Assembly: GCF_900129005.1 (NCBI RefSeq)
Contig: NZ_FQUN01000015.1
Location: forward strand, 62,001-126,000
Reading direction: 5' to 3'
DNA from: Leeuwenhoekiella marinoflava DSM 3653
Lineage (GTDB): Bacteria; Bacteroidota; Bacteroidia; Flavobacteriales; Flavobacteriaceae
Length of the DNA stretch: 64,000 nucleotides
Part shown: positions 54,401 through 62,387 of the stretch, in pieces
Position numbering within the stretch: position 1 is the first letter of the stretch
How the letters are laid out: each line of letters opens with the position of its first letter
The notes under the pieces: generated by a model
Told to the model about the DNA's origin: nothing
The model's database searches: none
Seen by the model: only the letters and a program-made list of their open reading frames with translations
Position numbers and translations under genes: made by a program

Positions 54401-54450
54401 TTTATCCGGTGCCAAGAACCTACACAGCAGGAATGAACTTCAAATTTTAA
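51415..54450 (+). CDS. susC: SusC/RagA-family TonB-linked outer-membrane transporter
   Basis: This 1011-residue importer has a signal peptide (about residues 1-20), then a carboxypeptidase-D regulatory-like domain (about 25-104; VTGTVTDVSGMPLPGVNVIVKG). The SusC signature DEVVVVGYGTQKKKEITGAV leads into the plug (about 105-230), with LILVDGAVIEDLSVINPNDIESINVLKDATA and AIYGVRAANGVILITTKGG-like text. A 22-strand barrel follows and ends NFKF. It imports oligosaccharides using TonB energy and forms a lidded pair with SusD, encoded 10 bases later. In this setting the cargo is probably beta-1,3-glucan oligosaccharide. Confidence 0.95.
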   Translation: MKSILSLILFGLISTGLFSQTGNAIRVTGTVTDVSGMPLPGVNVIVKGTTTGTSTDFDGLFTLDVPAQSTLVFSFLGFQTQELAFNNTSDLSIQMIEDASTLDEVVVVGYGTQKKKEITGAVSVVSSETIENQNPVRIEQALQGRVAGVNISSNSGSPGSASTISIRGISTNGDNRPLILVDGAVIEDLSVINPNDIESINVLKDATAGIYGVRAANGVILITTKGGRKNTDLRVDIDSYVGLQETTRKLPVLNATEYGAIINEAYVAGNQAPPFPNLASLGQGTNWQDEVFRQALLSDVNATVYGGGEKSAYSVGAGYLDQDGIVGGGAVNFNRFTGRGSYNLDILENLKLSTTAIYTRSNRKTLSENALGSVLFNAVNMAPTFNVRDQNGDFTIANGLGNEVINPIAQIANTFNSNEVDKITGTVGLSYSFWDHFTAESRYQFNYSEVRGRSFLPAGLNFGDGKVFNNLGVNQYFVDDSFFRDYTFDNFLTYKNTFADNHNLTILLGMSAFKTSGEFYNFTGRDVPGSTFEEASLEGAGEVIDSRDISGPNEFDQRLLSYFTRVQYNYKERYLLSAVVRRDGSSNFGPQNKFGYFPSASIGWVVSDEPFYGSSDVLSFFKMRASYGILGNDRIGAFGFISTLNAEGTYVFDNELVNGVAAGQLSNPEIKWERQKTFDVGFDSRLFNNKIDLTVDYFKRRTDDLLLVPQVSGILGVYAPGAGAPIVNAGSVENSGFEFSISYDEYISDDASFNLSYNFTTLKNEVLAVGNESGFIPGGSFGFGQEAPARMEAGFPIGYFYGLQTNGIFQSQAEVDAHATQADATLGDLRYVDQNNDGVIDGDDHINIGDPIPDVTMGLNLGFNYKNFDFTAYAFASIGNDIVRSYDRNQNLTNKTNYVLDRWTGPGSTNAYPRVTIGPNSNLLFSDFYVEDGSYLRLQNVQLGYSLGSDVLDQLGIRKLRFYIAVTNAFTLSEYNGYDPSASSGAPIGGGIDQGFYPVPRTYTAGMNFKF

Positions 54451-54460
54451 TAGAAGAGCG

Positions 54461-55939
54461 ATGAAAAAAATAAAAATACATTTAGGGTTTATTGCGATGC
54501 TAGCTTCAGCAGTATTTGTGGCTTGTGGCGATGACTTTGTTGAAGTTGACCCTATAAACGAAAATTCTGAAGACTTTTTTAATTCAGAAGAAGATTATCA
54601 GGAAGCATTAGTAGGAGCTTATGATTTATTACAAGCGACTTATTTAAATGTAATGCTTGGTGAGATAGCGTCAGATAATACGTTATCTGGTGGCGAAAGT
54701 GCTACAGATTCTCCCGGAATTCAACAAATAGATAATATGATGCATACTCCGGTAAATCAGCAGTTGCGTGATCTCTGGGGTTGGATGTTTGCCGGTGTAA
54801 ACAGAGCAAATTATATATTAGAATTTCAAGATAAAACAGATTTTTCAGGGAAAGATCAGGTTATTGCTCAAGCTCGTTTTTTGAGAGCGTACTATTATTT
54901 TGAATTGGTAAAATGGTTTGGCGATGTTCCATTAGCGGTAGATCAGCGTTTGCTTTTTGGTGATCAATTCAATGTAGATCGCACACCTAAAGCTGAAGTT
55001 TATGCACAAATAGAGCAAGATTTAATTTTTGCTGCGGAAACGCTTCCGGCTACTCAAGCAGAGCAAGGTCGTATTACCAGTGGTGCTGCACAAGCACTTT
55101 TAGGTAAAGTCTATTTATACCAAGAGAAATTTACTGAAGCTGCAAGTGCTTTAGACCAAGTAATAGCAGGTCCTTATGATTTGGTAACTGACTATTCAAC
55201 CATTTTTGAATTAGAAGGAGAGAACAGTGTAGAATCTGTTTTTGAAGTTCAGTATACAGATAAAGAAGGAGCAGGTTTTGGTTGTTTACAGTGTAGTGAA
55301 GGTAATGTAGCTGTAGGTTTCAACGGAATCAGAAATTACTCAGGACCTCTTTTTGATAGTGGATTTAGTTTTAACGTTCCTGTTCAGGAAGCCTATGATG
55401 CTTTTGAACCTGGTGATATGCGTAGAGATATCGCGATTCTTAATATAGAAGAATTTGCAGCAGCTAATGGAGCTACGTACAACGAGGGGTATAAGCATAC
55501 CGGTTTTTATAACAGAAAGTATATCGCTCGCAAAGGTGATGCTAACTTAGGTGATGCGAATCTTACCAATCCTAACAACTACCGTTCTATACGTTTTGCA
55601 GATGTACTACTTATGGCGGCTGAAGCGCATAATCGTAAGGCAAACCCTAACGCTGGTTTAGCTCAGCAATATTTAAACCGCGTACGCAGAAGAGCTTTTG
55701 GTGATACTGATCATGATATCACTGCTTCAGGAGCTGCTTTAACTGATTTTATTTATGATGAAAGAAGGTTGGAGTTAGTAGGAGAGGGGCATCGCTTTTT
55801 TGACTTAGTACGTACCGGAAGAGCGGCACAAAACATAGACGGTTTTACGTCAAATAAAAATGAAGTTTTCCCTATACCTGCGATAGAAATTGAACTTGCC
55901 GGAAACCGTTGGGAACAAAATCAAGGATACACTAATTAA
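54461..55939 (+). CDS. susD: SusD/RagB-family glycan-binding lipoprotein
   Basis: This 492-residue surface lipoprotein has the lipid-attachment Cys22 after LASAVFVA. It shows the SusD N-terminal repeats with DPINENSEDFFNSEEDYQEALVGAYDLL and, in the middle, ARFLRAYYYFELVKWFGDVPLA, a SusD hallmark. The C-terminal part has RSIRFADVLLMAAEAHNR and FIYDERRLELVGEGHRFFDLVRTG. It caps the SusC barrel and captures glycan. It sits between SusC (10-base gap) and the binding lipoprotein (14-base gap) on one transcript. Confidence 0.95.
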   Translation: MKKIKIHLGFIAMLASAVFVACGDDFVEVDPINENSEDFFNSEEDYQEALVGAYDLLQATYLNVMLGEIASDNTLSGGESATDSPGIQQIDNMMHTPVNQQLRDLWGWMFAGVNRANYILEFQDKTDFSGKDQVIAQARFLRAYYYFELVKWFGDVPLAVDQRLLFGDQFNVDRTPKAEVYAQIEQDLIFAAETLPATQAEQGRITSGAAQALLGKVYLYQEKFTEAASALDQVIAGPYDLVTDYSTIFELEGENSVESVFEVQYTDKEGAGFGCLQCSEGNVAVGFNGIRNYSGPLFDSGFSFNVPVQEAYDAFEPGDMRRDIAILNIEEFAAANGATYNEGYKHTGFYNRKYIARKGDANLGDANLTNPNNYRSIRFADVLLMAAEAHNRKANPNAGLAQQYLNRVRRRAFGDTDHDITASGAALTDFIYDERRLELVGEGHRFFDLVRTGRAAQNIDGFTSNKNEVFPIPAIEIELAGNRWEQNQGYTN

Positions 55940-55953
55940 TACACTACGATACG

Positions 55954-57567
55954 ATGAAAATTTTAAAATTACTAGTAGCATTTTTAGCGGTAGTTACTGT
56001 TTTTACAGGTTGTGAAGATGATGTCATTACAAATTATGCATTTCAAGATATTTCTGCGCCTCAAAATTTGACTGCGAATTTTGACATTGCTCAAGATGAT
56101 TCAGGAATGCTGATTATTACTCCTGCTGGAGAAGGGGCTTCTACATTTACCATTTATTATGGGGCAGAAGGTTCAGAGCCGGAAACCATAAATGCGGGAG
56201 AAACTGCTTCTTATACCTATGCAGAGGGAGAATATTTGGTACGTATTGTAGCAACAGGTTCTACTGGTCTTACAAGTGAATATTCTCAATTAGTGACTAT
56301 CTCTTTTAGAGCACCAGAAAACTTAGTTCTAACTGTAGATCAGTCGGCAGCTAATCCTTCTAATGTTGTTGTTTCAGCAGAAGCAGATTTTGTCACTTTA
56401 TTTGATGTTTATTTCGGTGATGAAACAACTGAAGATCCTGTTCAGTTTATGCCAGGTGAAAGTGTTTCTCATGAATATGAAGAATTGGGAGATTATACGA
56501 TACGTATAATTGCAAAAGGTGCTGGTGTGGCTACTACAGAAACAACTGAAGTAATTACGGTATACGAAGTAACGTCACCTCTTGAAGGAGCTCCAAATCC
56601 AACAGAAAAAGCAGCATCTGTTATTTCTTTATTTTCTGGTGTATATAGTGAAATAGAAATGAGAACTTGGCGTACAGACTGGTCTCAAGCAAGCTTAACA
56701 GATATAGATATAGATGGAAATGCAACTAAACAATATGACGAACTAAGTTTTGTAGGTGTTGAACCTGTAAGTCCTATTGATGCATCATCGATGACGCATT
56801 TTAATATTGATGTTTGGACAGGAACAGCAACACAACTACGTATAAAGTTAGTAGATTTTGGATCAGACGGTGGTTTTGACGGGGGCGATGACTCCGAACA
56901 TGAGGTTACCTTAAATTTAGATAATGGCGATTTTGTACAAGGTTCTTGGGTTTCTTTAGATCTTCCGCTTAGTGCTTTTACAGGTCTTAATGGACGTGAA
57001 CATATAGCACAATTAATATATTCAGCAGGTCCTGCCGGTGCAGCTACCGTGTATGTAGACAATGTATATTTTTATGATGAAAATTACATGTCGTTAACAA
57101 CACCAGATACGGCAGCAACAGTTCCATCTGCTGATGCAGGTTCAGTATTTTCAGTATTCAGTGATTCTTATACAGATCCTACAGGAGTAAATTATTATCC
57201 TAATTGGGGACAATCTACTTCTTATGAGCAAATAGATCTTAGTGGGAATGCAGCAATTAAATATGGTAATGCTAATTATCAAGGAGTTGATATTGGAGAA
57301 GAGGTAGATGCTTCCGCTTATAGCTTTGTTCACATAGATGTTTGGTCAGCAGATTATACAACTATCCCGTTTTTTATAATCGATACTTCTGGTGAGCGTT
57401 CTGTAACCCTAGAAGTTAAGCCAGAGCAGTGGACGAGTATTGATATTCCACTTTCAGCATTTACAGACCAAGGCATATCTATCAACAATATATTCCAGTT
57501 TAAGTTTGATGTCCAGCACAATACTGGTGGAGTATTTTATATAGACAATTTATACTTCCATAACTAG
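55954..57567 (+). CDS. Surface glycan-binding lipoprotein with two Ig/PKD-like and two CBM-like domains
   Basis: This 537-residue lipoprotein has lipobox FTGC (Cys20). Two Ig/PKD-like domains (about residues 30-115 and 117-205) each start APxNL. Two copies of a carbohydrate-binding-like beta-sandwich follow (about 225-377 and 395-537), sharing GNAxKxY, a (D)AS..HxxIDVW block, W.S.D.PLSAFT, and VYVDNVYF or FYIDNLYF. No catalytic residues are seen. It occupies the SusE/SGBP position, 14 bases after susD and 20 before the GH16 gene, and probably holds glucan at the cell surface. The domain family is not named with certainty. Confidence 0.8.
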   Translation: MKILKLLVAFLAVVTVFTGCEDDVITNYAFQDISAPQNLTANFDIAQDDSGMLIITPAGEGASTFTIYYGAEGSEPETINAGETASYTYAEGEYLVRIVATGSTGLTSEYSQLVTISFRAPENLVLTVDQSAANPSNVVVSAEADFVTLFDVYFGDETTEDPVQFMPGESVSHEYEELGDYTIRIIAKGAGVATTETTEVITVYEVTSPLEGAPNPTEKAASVISLFSGVYSEIEMRTWRTDWSQASLTDIDIDGNATKQYDELSFVGVEPVSPIDASSMTHFNIDVWTGTATQLRIKLVDFGSDGGFDGGDDSEHEVTLNLDNGDFVQGSWVSLDLPLSAFTGLNGREHIAQLIYSAGPAGAATVYVDNVYFYDENYMSLTTPDTAATVPSADAGSVFSVFSDSYTDPTGVNYYPNWGQSTSYEQIDLSGNAAIKYGNANYQGVDIGEEVDASAYSFVHIDVWSADYTTIPFFIIDTSGERSVTLEVKPEQWTSIDIPLSAFTDQGISINNIFQFKFDVQHNTGGVFYIDNLYFHN

Positions 57568-57587
57568 GAATTAAATAGCAAAATATT

Positions 57588-59234
57588 ATGAAAAAGCTAA
57601 TTCAAATGGCATCCTATTGCTTCATACTGTTTACGGTATTAAGCTGTCAGGATGATGACAATACATTAGAGCAAATACAGGTTCCTCAAAACTTAGAAGT
57701 TGCGATGGATGTGACTGATGATGGGTCGGGTAATGTGACGTTTACTGCTTCTGCAGATAACGCGGTTACCTATCGGTTCTCATTTCCTGACGAATCTACA
57801 ACGGTTGCTCCCAGTGGAGTTTACACCAAGCGTTTTACAAAAACAGGTCTGAATACGTATCAGGTAACTGTATTGGCTTACGGGCAAGCTGGTGTGAGCA
57901 GTTCTAGGTTAGTTGAGGTTACGGTTGAAAGTGATTTCTCTGATCCTGATGCCATCGAGTTATTAACGGGTGGTGATTCTAAAACTTGGTATTGGGCAGC
58001 AGATGTACCTAACCATTTAGGAGTGGGACCTAATAACGATAATGAGAACGAGAATTACTTCTGGGCATTCTTTTCATTTACAGATCCTTTTGCTTTAGCA
58101 GCAAATCCTGCAGCGTCTTGTGCTTATGATGATGAGTTTATTTTTAGCACTTCTAATGGTGAAAATCTAACCTACGAGTACGATAATAAAGGCGCGTCTT
58201 TTTTCAACAGAAGTTATGCCAGCGTTGTTGGTGGGCAATCTCCAGATGATAGCTGTTATGAGTTTGATACTTCAGGCGAAAAAGCGGTTACATTGGCTCC
58301 TTCTGAGTCTGTTGTAGCTCCAGAACGCAAGCGTGGTACGGTAATGACGCTTGGCGATGATGGTTTTGTGGGGTATTACATTGGCACAAATGAATATGAG
58401 ATAATGTCACTTACCGAAAACCGTATGCTTTTAAGAGCAGTTCAAGGAAATGATCAAGGATTAGCTTGGTATGTAATCTTAACTTCTCAAAAACCGGTGC
58501 AGGACTCTGGACCGCAAGAGGAAGAAGATGATTTTCCAAATTTAGTTTGGTCAGACGAGTTTGATACAGATGGAGCACCTGATGTTTCAAATTGGACGTA
58601 TGATTTAGGCAATGGTGATGCCGGCTGGGGTAATAGTGAATTACAGTATTATACAGACCGTTCAGAAAATGTAATTGTTGAAGATGGATTACTAAAGATA
58701 ACCGCTCAACGTGAAGCATTCAACGGATTTAATTTTACATCAGCACGTTTAAAGTCTGAAGGTTTACAAGAGTTTACTTATGGGCGTTTTGAGATCAGAG
58801 CAAAATTACCTCAGGGAGTAGGAACGTGGCCTGCAATCTGGATGTTGGGTGCAGATTATATGACTAATCCTTGGCCGGGAGCTGGTGAAATCGATATTAT
58901 GGAACACGTAGGTCGTAACCAGAATGAAGTTTTATCTACACTGCATTTACCGGGAAATTCGGGTGCAAATGGTATTTCTGAAGAAACAACGGTACCTACT
59001 GCTTCAACAGAATTTCATGTGTATACAGCAGAATGGACCGAGACACAAATTCGTTTTTATGTAGATGATGAGGTTTACCACATTTTTGAAAATAACGATA
59101 GTACACCTTTTAATAAGGATTTCTTTATGATCCTTAATGTAGCAATGGGTGGTAATCTTGGTGGAGATGTTGAAGCTTCTTTTCAAGAATCTATGATGGA
59201 AGTAGATTACGTACGGGTTTATCAAAGAGATTAG
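57588..59234 (+). CDS. GH16 family laminarinase-like lipoprotein (endo-beta-1,3-glucanase)
   Basis: This 548-residue lipoprotein has lipobox VLSC (Cys20), so it is probably surface exposed. Residues about 31-113 form an Ig/PKD-like domain very like those of the preceding binding protein (VPQNLEVAMDVTDDGSGN ...). A middle domain of unknown type spans about 120-300 and begins LLTGGDSKTWYWAADVP. The GH16 catalytic domain spans about 310-548: LVWSDEFDTDGAPD, GWGNSELQYYTDR, WPAIWMLG and the active site GEIDIMEHVG, with nucleophile Glu434, Asp436 and acid/base Glu439. These match beta-1,3-glucan cleaving GH16 enzymes. It would cut laminarin for SusC import. Confidence 0.9.
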   Translation: MKKLIQMASYCFILFTVLSCQDDDNTLEQIQVPQNLEVAMDVTDDGSGNVTFTASADNAVTYRFSFPDESTTVAPSGVYTKRFTKTGLNTYQVTVLAYGQAGVSSSRLVEVTVESDFSDPDAIELLTGGDSKTWYWAADVPNHLGVGPNNDNENENYFWAFFSFTDPFALAANPAASCAYDDEFIFSTSNGENLTYEYDNKGASFFNRSYASVVGGQSPDDSCYEFDTSGEKAVTLAPSESVVAPERKRGTVMTLGDDGFVGYYIGTNEYEIMSLTENRMLLRAVQGNDQGLAWYVILTSQKPVQDSGPQEEEDDFPNLVWSDEFDTDGAPDVSNWTYDLGNGDAGWGNSELQYYTDRSENVIVEDGLLKITAQREAFNGFNFTSARLKSEGLQEFTYGRFEIRAKLPQGVGTWPAIWMLGADYMTNPWPGAGEIDIMEHVGRNQNEVLSTLHLPGNSGANGISEETTVPTASTEFHVYTAEWTETQIRFYVDDEVYHIFENNDSTPFNKDFFMILNVAMGGNLGGDVEASFQESMMEVDYVRVYQRD

Positions 59235-59236
59235 TC

Positions 59237-61522
59237 ATGAACATTCAATATTTGAAAATAGCGCTGTGTCTGGTAGTTACACCTGTATTCCAGATGACGG
59301 CGCAAACCAAAGGTATTAATGATCTAGACCTGGTTGTTGAGCATAAGATTGATTCTATTATAGAGTTAATGACTGTGAAAGAAAAAGTAGGTCAAATGGT
59401 GCAATACAACGGTAGTTTTGATGTTACCGGTATACCATCTGACATAGATTCTAAAACAAAACTTGAAAAACTGAAGAATGGTGAAGTAGGTTCTATGCTT
59501 AATGTTCTTACTGCAAAAGCGACTCGCGAAGCACAACAAGTAGTAATGGAGAATTCTCGTTTGAAGATTCCGTTACTTTTTGGTTACGATGTAATCCATG
59601 GGTACAAAACCATGTTTCCGGTGCCTTTAGGTGAAAGTGCAAGTTGGGATCTAGAAGCAATACAGTTGAGTGCGAGTATTGCTGCAAAAGAAACTGCAGC
59701 AGCTGGAGTACATTGGACGTTCGCACCTATGATAGATGTTTCTCGCGACGCACGCTGGGGACGCATTATGGAGGGTGCCGGAGAAGATCCGTATTTAAAT
59801 AGTGTGATAGGTGTTGCCCGCATTAATGGTTTTCAAGGAGGAAACTTGGATGATATCGCTACAATAGCAGCCTGTGCCAAGCATTTTGCCGGTTATGGTT
59901 TTGCGGAAGCAGGAAGAGATTACAACACGGTAAACGTGGGCGAATCTGAATTGCAAAATGCTATTTTAATGCCTTTTAAGGCTGCTTCAGAAGCAGGTGT
60001 GGCTACATTTATGAATAGTTTTAATGAGATTGATGGTGTGCCTGCTACAGCTTCTTCTCATTTACAACGTGATATTTTGAAAGGCGAATGGGACTATAAA
60101 GGTTTTATGGTTTCTGACTGGGGATCTATCGCAGAATTAATTCCACATGGTTTTGCAAAAGATAAAATGCAAGCCGGAGAATTAGCAGTTGTTGCCGGAA
60201 GTGATATGGACATGGAAGGTCGCGTGTACGAGGAAGCTTTAGAACCTCTTGTTAGTCAAAGTAAGATAGACGAAACTTTATTGGATGCTGCTGTCCGTAG
60301 AATTTTACGTGTAAAATTTCATTTGGGTTTATTTGAAGATCCCTATAAGTACAGTGATGCTAAACGGGAGAAAGAAGTTTTACTCGCACCAGAACATTTA
60401 GTAGCTGCTCGTGATATCGCTCGTAAATCTATTGTATTGCTGAAAAATGAAAACGAGGTTTTACCTTTAAAGAAAGATGTAAAAAGCATCGCAGTTATCG
60501 GTCCGTTAGCAGATGATAAAGATTCTCCTTTAGGAAACTGGCGTGCGCAGGCTAATAAGAATTCAGCAGTTTCAGTTTTAGAAGGAATTAAGAAGGCTGT
60601 TGGTTCAGCTACTACAATCAATTATGCTAAAGGAGCCGATTTAGGTATGGGTGAGCGTAGCTTTCTAATGCCCTTAAAAATTAACGAGGCTGATAAATCT
60701 GGATTAACAGAAGCCGTTGAAGCTGCTGAAAATTCAGAGGTTGTGGTTATGGTTTTAGGAGAGGATGCTTTTCAAACCGGGGAAGGACGCAGCCAGACAG
60801 GGATTAAGTTACGCGGTGTTCAGCAAGATTTACTTGATGCAGTTTCAGAAATTAACAGCAACATTGTTTTGATTTTAATGAACGGGCGTCCGTTAGATTT
60901 AAGCAAGCCTAATGAGCAGGTTTCTGCTATTTTAGAAACCTGGTTTTTAGGTTCAGAAGCAGGTAATGCAATTGCAGATGTGCTTTTTGGAGCTTACAAT
61001 CCGTCTGGGAAATTACCGGTTTCTTTTCCGCGTAATGTGGGGCAGGAGCCTTTGTATTACAATCAGAAAAATACCGGGAGACCTTTTAGTGATATGGTAA
61101 CGTATTCCGGATATCAGGATGGTTCTCGAGAGGGGTTGTTTCCGTTTGGTTACGGGTTGAGTTATACCACTTTTGAATATGGAAAGCTTCAGCTGAGTGC
61201 AGAAGAGTTTTCAGGAGATGCAACTATCGAACTTTCTGTAGAAGTTACAAATACCGGAAAGGTTGCTGGTAAAGAAACGATTCAACTTTACATTCACGAT
61301 CTATTTGCCAGTCGCACACGACCGGTAAAAGAACTTCGTGATTTCCGTCAGATTACTTTAGAACCGGGAGCATCAAAAACGGTAAACTTCACCATTTCGC
61401 CTAAAACATTAGAGTTTTATACAGCAAATAAAATGTGGGAAGCAGAAGCTGGTGAGTTTGAAGTTATGGTGGGAAGCAATTCTGTTGATTTACAAAAAGT
61501 AACTTTTCAATACAAAAACTAA
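59237..61522 (+). CDS. bglX: GH3 beta-glucosidase
   Basis: This 761-residue exported enzyme has a signal peptide ending about MTAQ (residue 23). It shows the GH3 pattern KVGQMVQYNGSFDVTG, IPLLFGYDVIHGYKTMFPVPLG, TFAPMIDVSRDARWGRIMEGAGEDPYL, CAKHFAGYGFAEAGRDYNTV, and the nucleophile Asp294 in GFMVSDWGSIAELI. A C-terminal GH3 domain follows (SIVLLKNENEVLPLKK ... FPFGYGLSYTTFEY) and then a fibronectin III-like domain. It releases glucose from beta-linked oligosaccharides, here the short products imported by SusC. Only 2 bases separate it from the GH16 gene, and its stop shares a base with a downstream ATG. Confidence 0.93.
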   Translation: MNIQYLKIALCLVVTPVFQMTAQTKGINDLDLVVEHKIDSIIELMTVKEKVGQMVQYNGSFDVTGIPSDIDSKTKLEKLKNGEVGSMLNVLTAKATREAQQVVMENSRLKIPLLFGYDVIHGYKTMFPVPLGESASWDLEAIQLSASIAAKETAAAGVHWTFAPMIDVSRDARWGRIMEGAGEDPYLNSVIGVARINGFQGGNLDDIATIAACAKHFAGYGFAEAGRDYNTVNVGESELQNAILMPFKAASEAGVATFMNSFNEIDGVPATASSHLQRDILKGEWDYKGFMVSDWGSIAELIPHGFAKDKMQAGELAVVAGSDMDMEGRVYEEALEPLVSQSKIDETLLDAAVRRILRVKFHLGLFEDPYKYSDAKREKEVLLAPEHLVAARDIARKSIVLLKNENEVLPLKKDVKSIAVIGPLADDKDSPLGNWRAQANKNSAVSVLEGIKKAVGSATTINYAKGADLGMGERSFLMPLKINEADKSGLTEAVEAAENSEVVVMVLGEDAFQTGEGRSQTGIKLRGVQQDLLDAVSEINSNIVLILMNGRPLDLSKPNEQVSAILETWFLGSEAGNAIADVLFGAYNPSGKLPVSFPRNVGQEPLYYNQKNTGRPFSDMVTYSGYQDGSREGLFPFGYGLSYTTFEYGKLQLSAEEFSGDATIELSVEVTNTGKVAGKETIQLYIHDLFASRTRPVKELRDFRQITLEPGASKTVNFTISPKTLEFYTANKMWEAEAGEFEVMVGSNSVDLQKVTFQYKN

Positions 61523-61548
61523 TGAAAAACCTCTTTTTACTTTGGTAG
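61522..61548 (+). other. Frameshifted signal-peptide start of the second GH16
   Basis: The ATG at 61522 overlaps the GH3 stop by one base, as expected for coupled translation, and reads MKNLFLLW before an in-frame TAG at 61546. The mature GH16 frame starts one base out of phase. Adding one T to the TTT run at 61541-61543 gives MKNLFLLLVVLSSC, a perfect lipoprotein signal. This is therefore most likely a one-base loss, either real or a sequencing error. Confidence 0.7.
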
Positions 61549-62276
61549 TATTAAGCTCATGCAAAGCACAACAGCCACAATTGGTCTGGTCAGATGAGTT
61601 TAATGGTGAAGAATTAGATCTTACCGCCTGGAATTTTGAACTAGGAGACGGTTGTCCTAACCTTTGCGGTTGGGGAAATAACGAGCGCCAGATATATACT
61701 AAAGAAAACCATAGATTAGAAGACGGCAAGTTGATTATTACCGCCAAAAAAGAGGGGGACAGGTATACTTCTACGCGTATTACAACACAAAGAAAACATG
61801 AGTTTCAATATGGTAGAATGGAAGCTCGTGCAAAACTAGCAATAGGACAGGGAATCTGGCCGGCTTTCTGGATGCTGGGTACTGACATCAAGCAAGTGGG
61901 ATGGCCTGCAAGCGGTGAAATTGATATTTTAGAATATGTAGGAAGAGAAGAGGATATGGTGTATACCACATTGCATGTTCCTGCTGGTCATGGTGATAGT
62001 GCTTTTAGTAAAAAAACAAAATTTGAAGCTATTGAAGAGGGGTATCATACCTACGCAGCAGAATGGTCTCCAGAACAAATTGAATTTTTTGTAGATGATC
62101 AATCGGTATTTATTTACAGTCCTGAAGATAAAACTAACGAGGTTTGGCCATTTGATCAGCCTTTCTATTTCATAATCAATATGGCAATTGGGGGAAACTT
62201 TGGAGGTCCTGAAGTTGACGATCGTATTTTTCCGCAGGAGTTTAGTATTGATTATGTAAGAGTTTATAAGCTGTAA
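61542..62276 (+). CDS. Second GH16 laminarinase-like lipoprotein (start disrupted by one-base frameshift)
   Basis: This protein of 244 residues from TTG 61542 is a compact GH16 domain: LVWSDEFNGEELDLTAW, GWGNNERQIYTKENH, QGIWPAFWMLGTDI and the active site GEIDILEYVG, with Glu126, Asp128 and Glu131 in this numbering. It closes with FYFIINMAIGGNFGGPEVDD. WGNNExQ.YT is typical of beta-1,3-glucan acting GH16 members. VVLSSC is a lipobox, but from the TTG the signal peptide lacks its positively charged head. The natural start is probably the ATG at 61522 with one base missing. As read, export and lipidation would be poor. It is the last gene of the PUL. Confidence 0.85.
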   Translation: MVVLSSCKAQQPQLVWSDEFNGEELDLTAWNFELGDGCPNLCGWGNNERQIYTKENHRLEDGKLIITAKKEGDRYTSTRITTQRKHEFQYGRMEARAKLAIGQGIWPAFWMLGTDIKQVGWPASGEIDILEYVGREEDMVYTTLHVPAGHGDSAFSKKTKFEAIEEGYHTYAAEWSPEQIEFFVDDQSVFIYSPEDKTNEVWPFDQPFYFIINMAIGGNFGGPEVDDRIFPQEFSIDYVRVYKL

Positions 62277-62309
62277 GTCTTAGTTTAATTTTTGGATTGA
62301 TTATTATTT

Positions 62310-62342
62310 AAAAGGTTCTGTTGGTAAGACAGAGCCTTTTTT
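62310..62342 (+). terminator. Terminator at the end of the PUL
   Basis: A 12-bp stem AAAAGGTTCTGT/ACAGAGCCTTTT with one G-T wobble is followed by a T run. Confidence 0.8.
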
Positions 62343-62373
62343 GGGTTTCTGCCAAATCTATTTAAATAGAAAG

Positions 62374-62381
62374 TATATTTG
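62374..62381 (+). promoter_or_regulatory. -7 promoter box for the terminal oxidoreductase
   Basis: TATATTTG matches TAnnTTTG and ends 6 bases before the ATG at 62388, so the transcript would have almost no leader. A TTG overlapping the box could be read as a start 9 bases earlier, but it lies inside the promoter. Confidence 0.55.
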
Positions 62382-62387
62382 CAGTCT

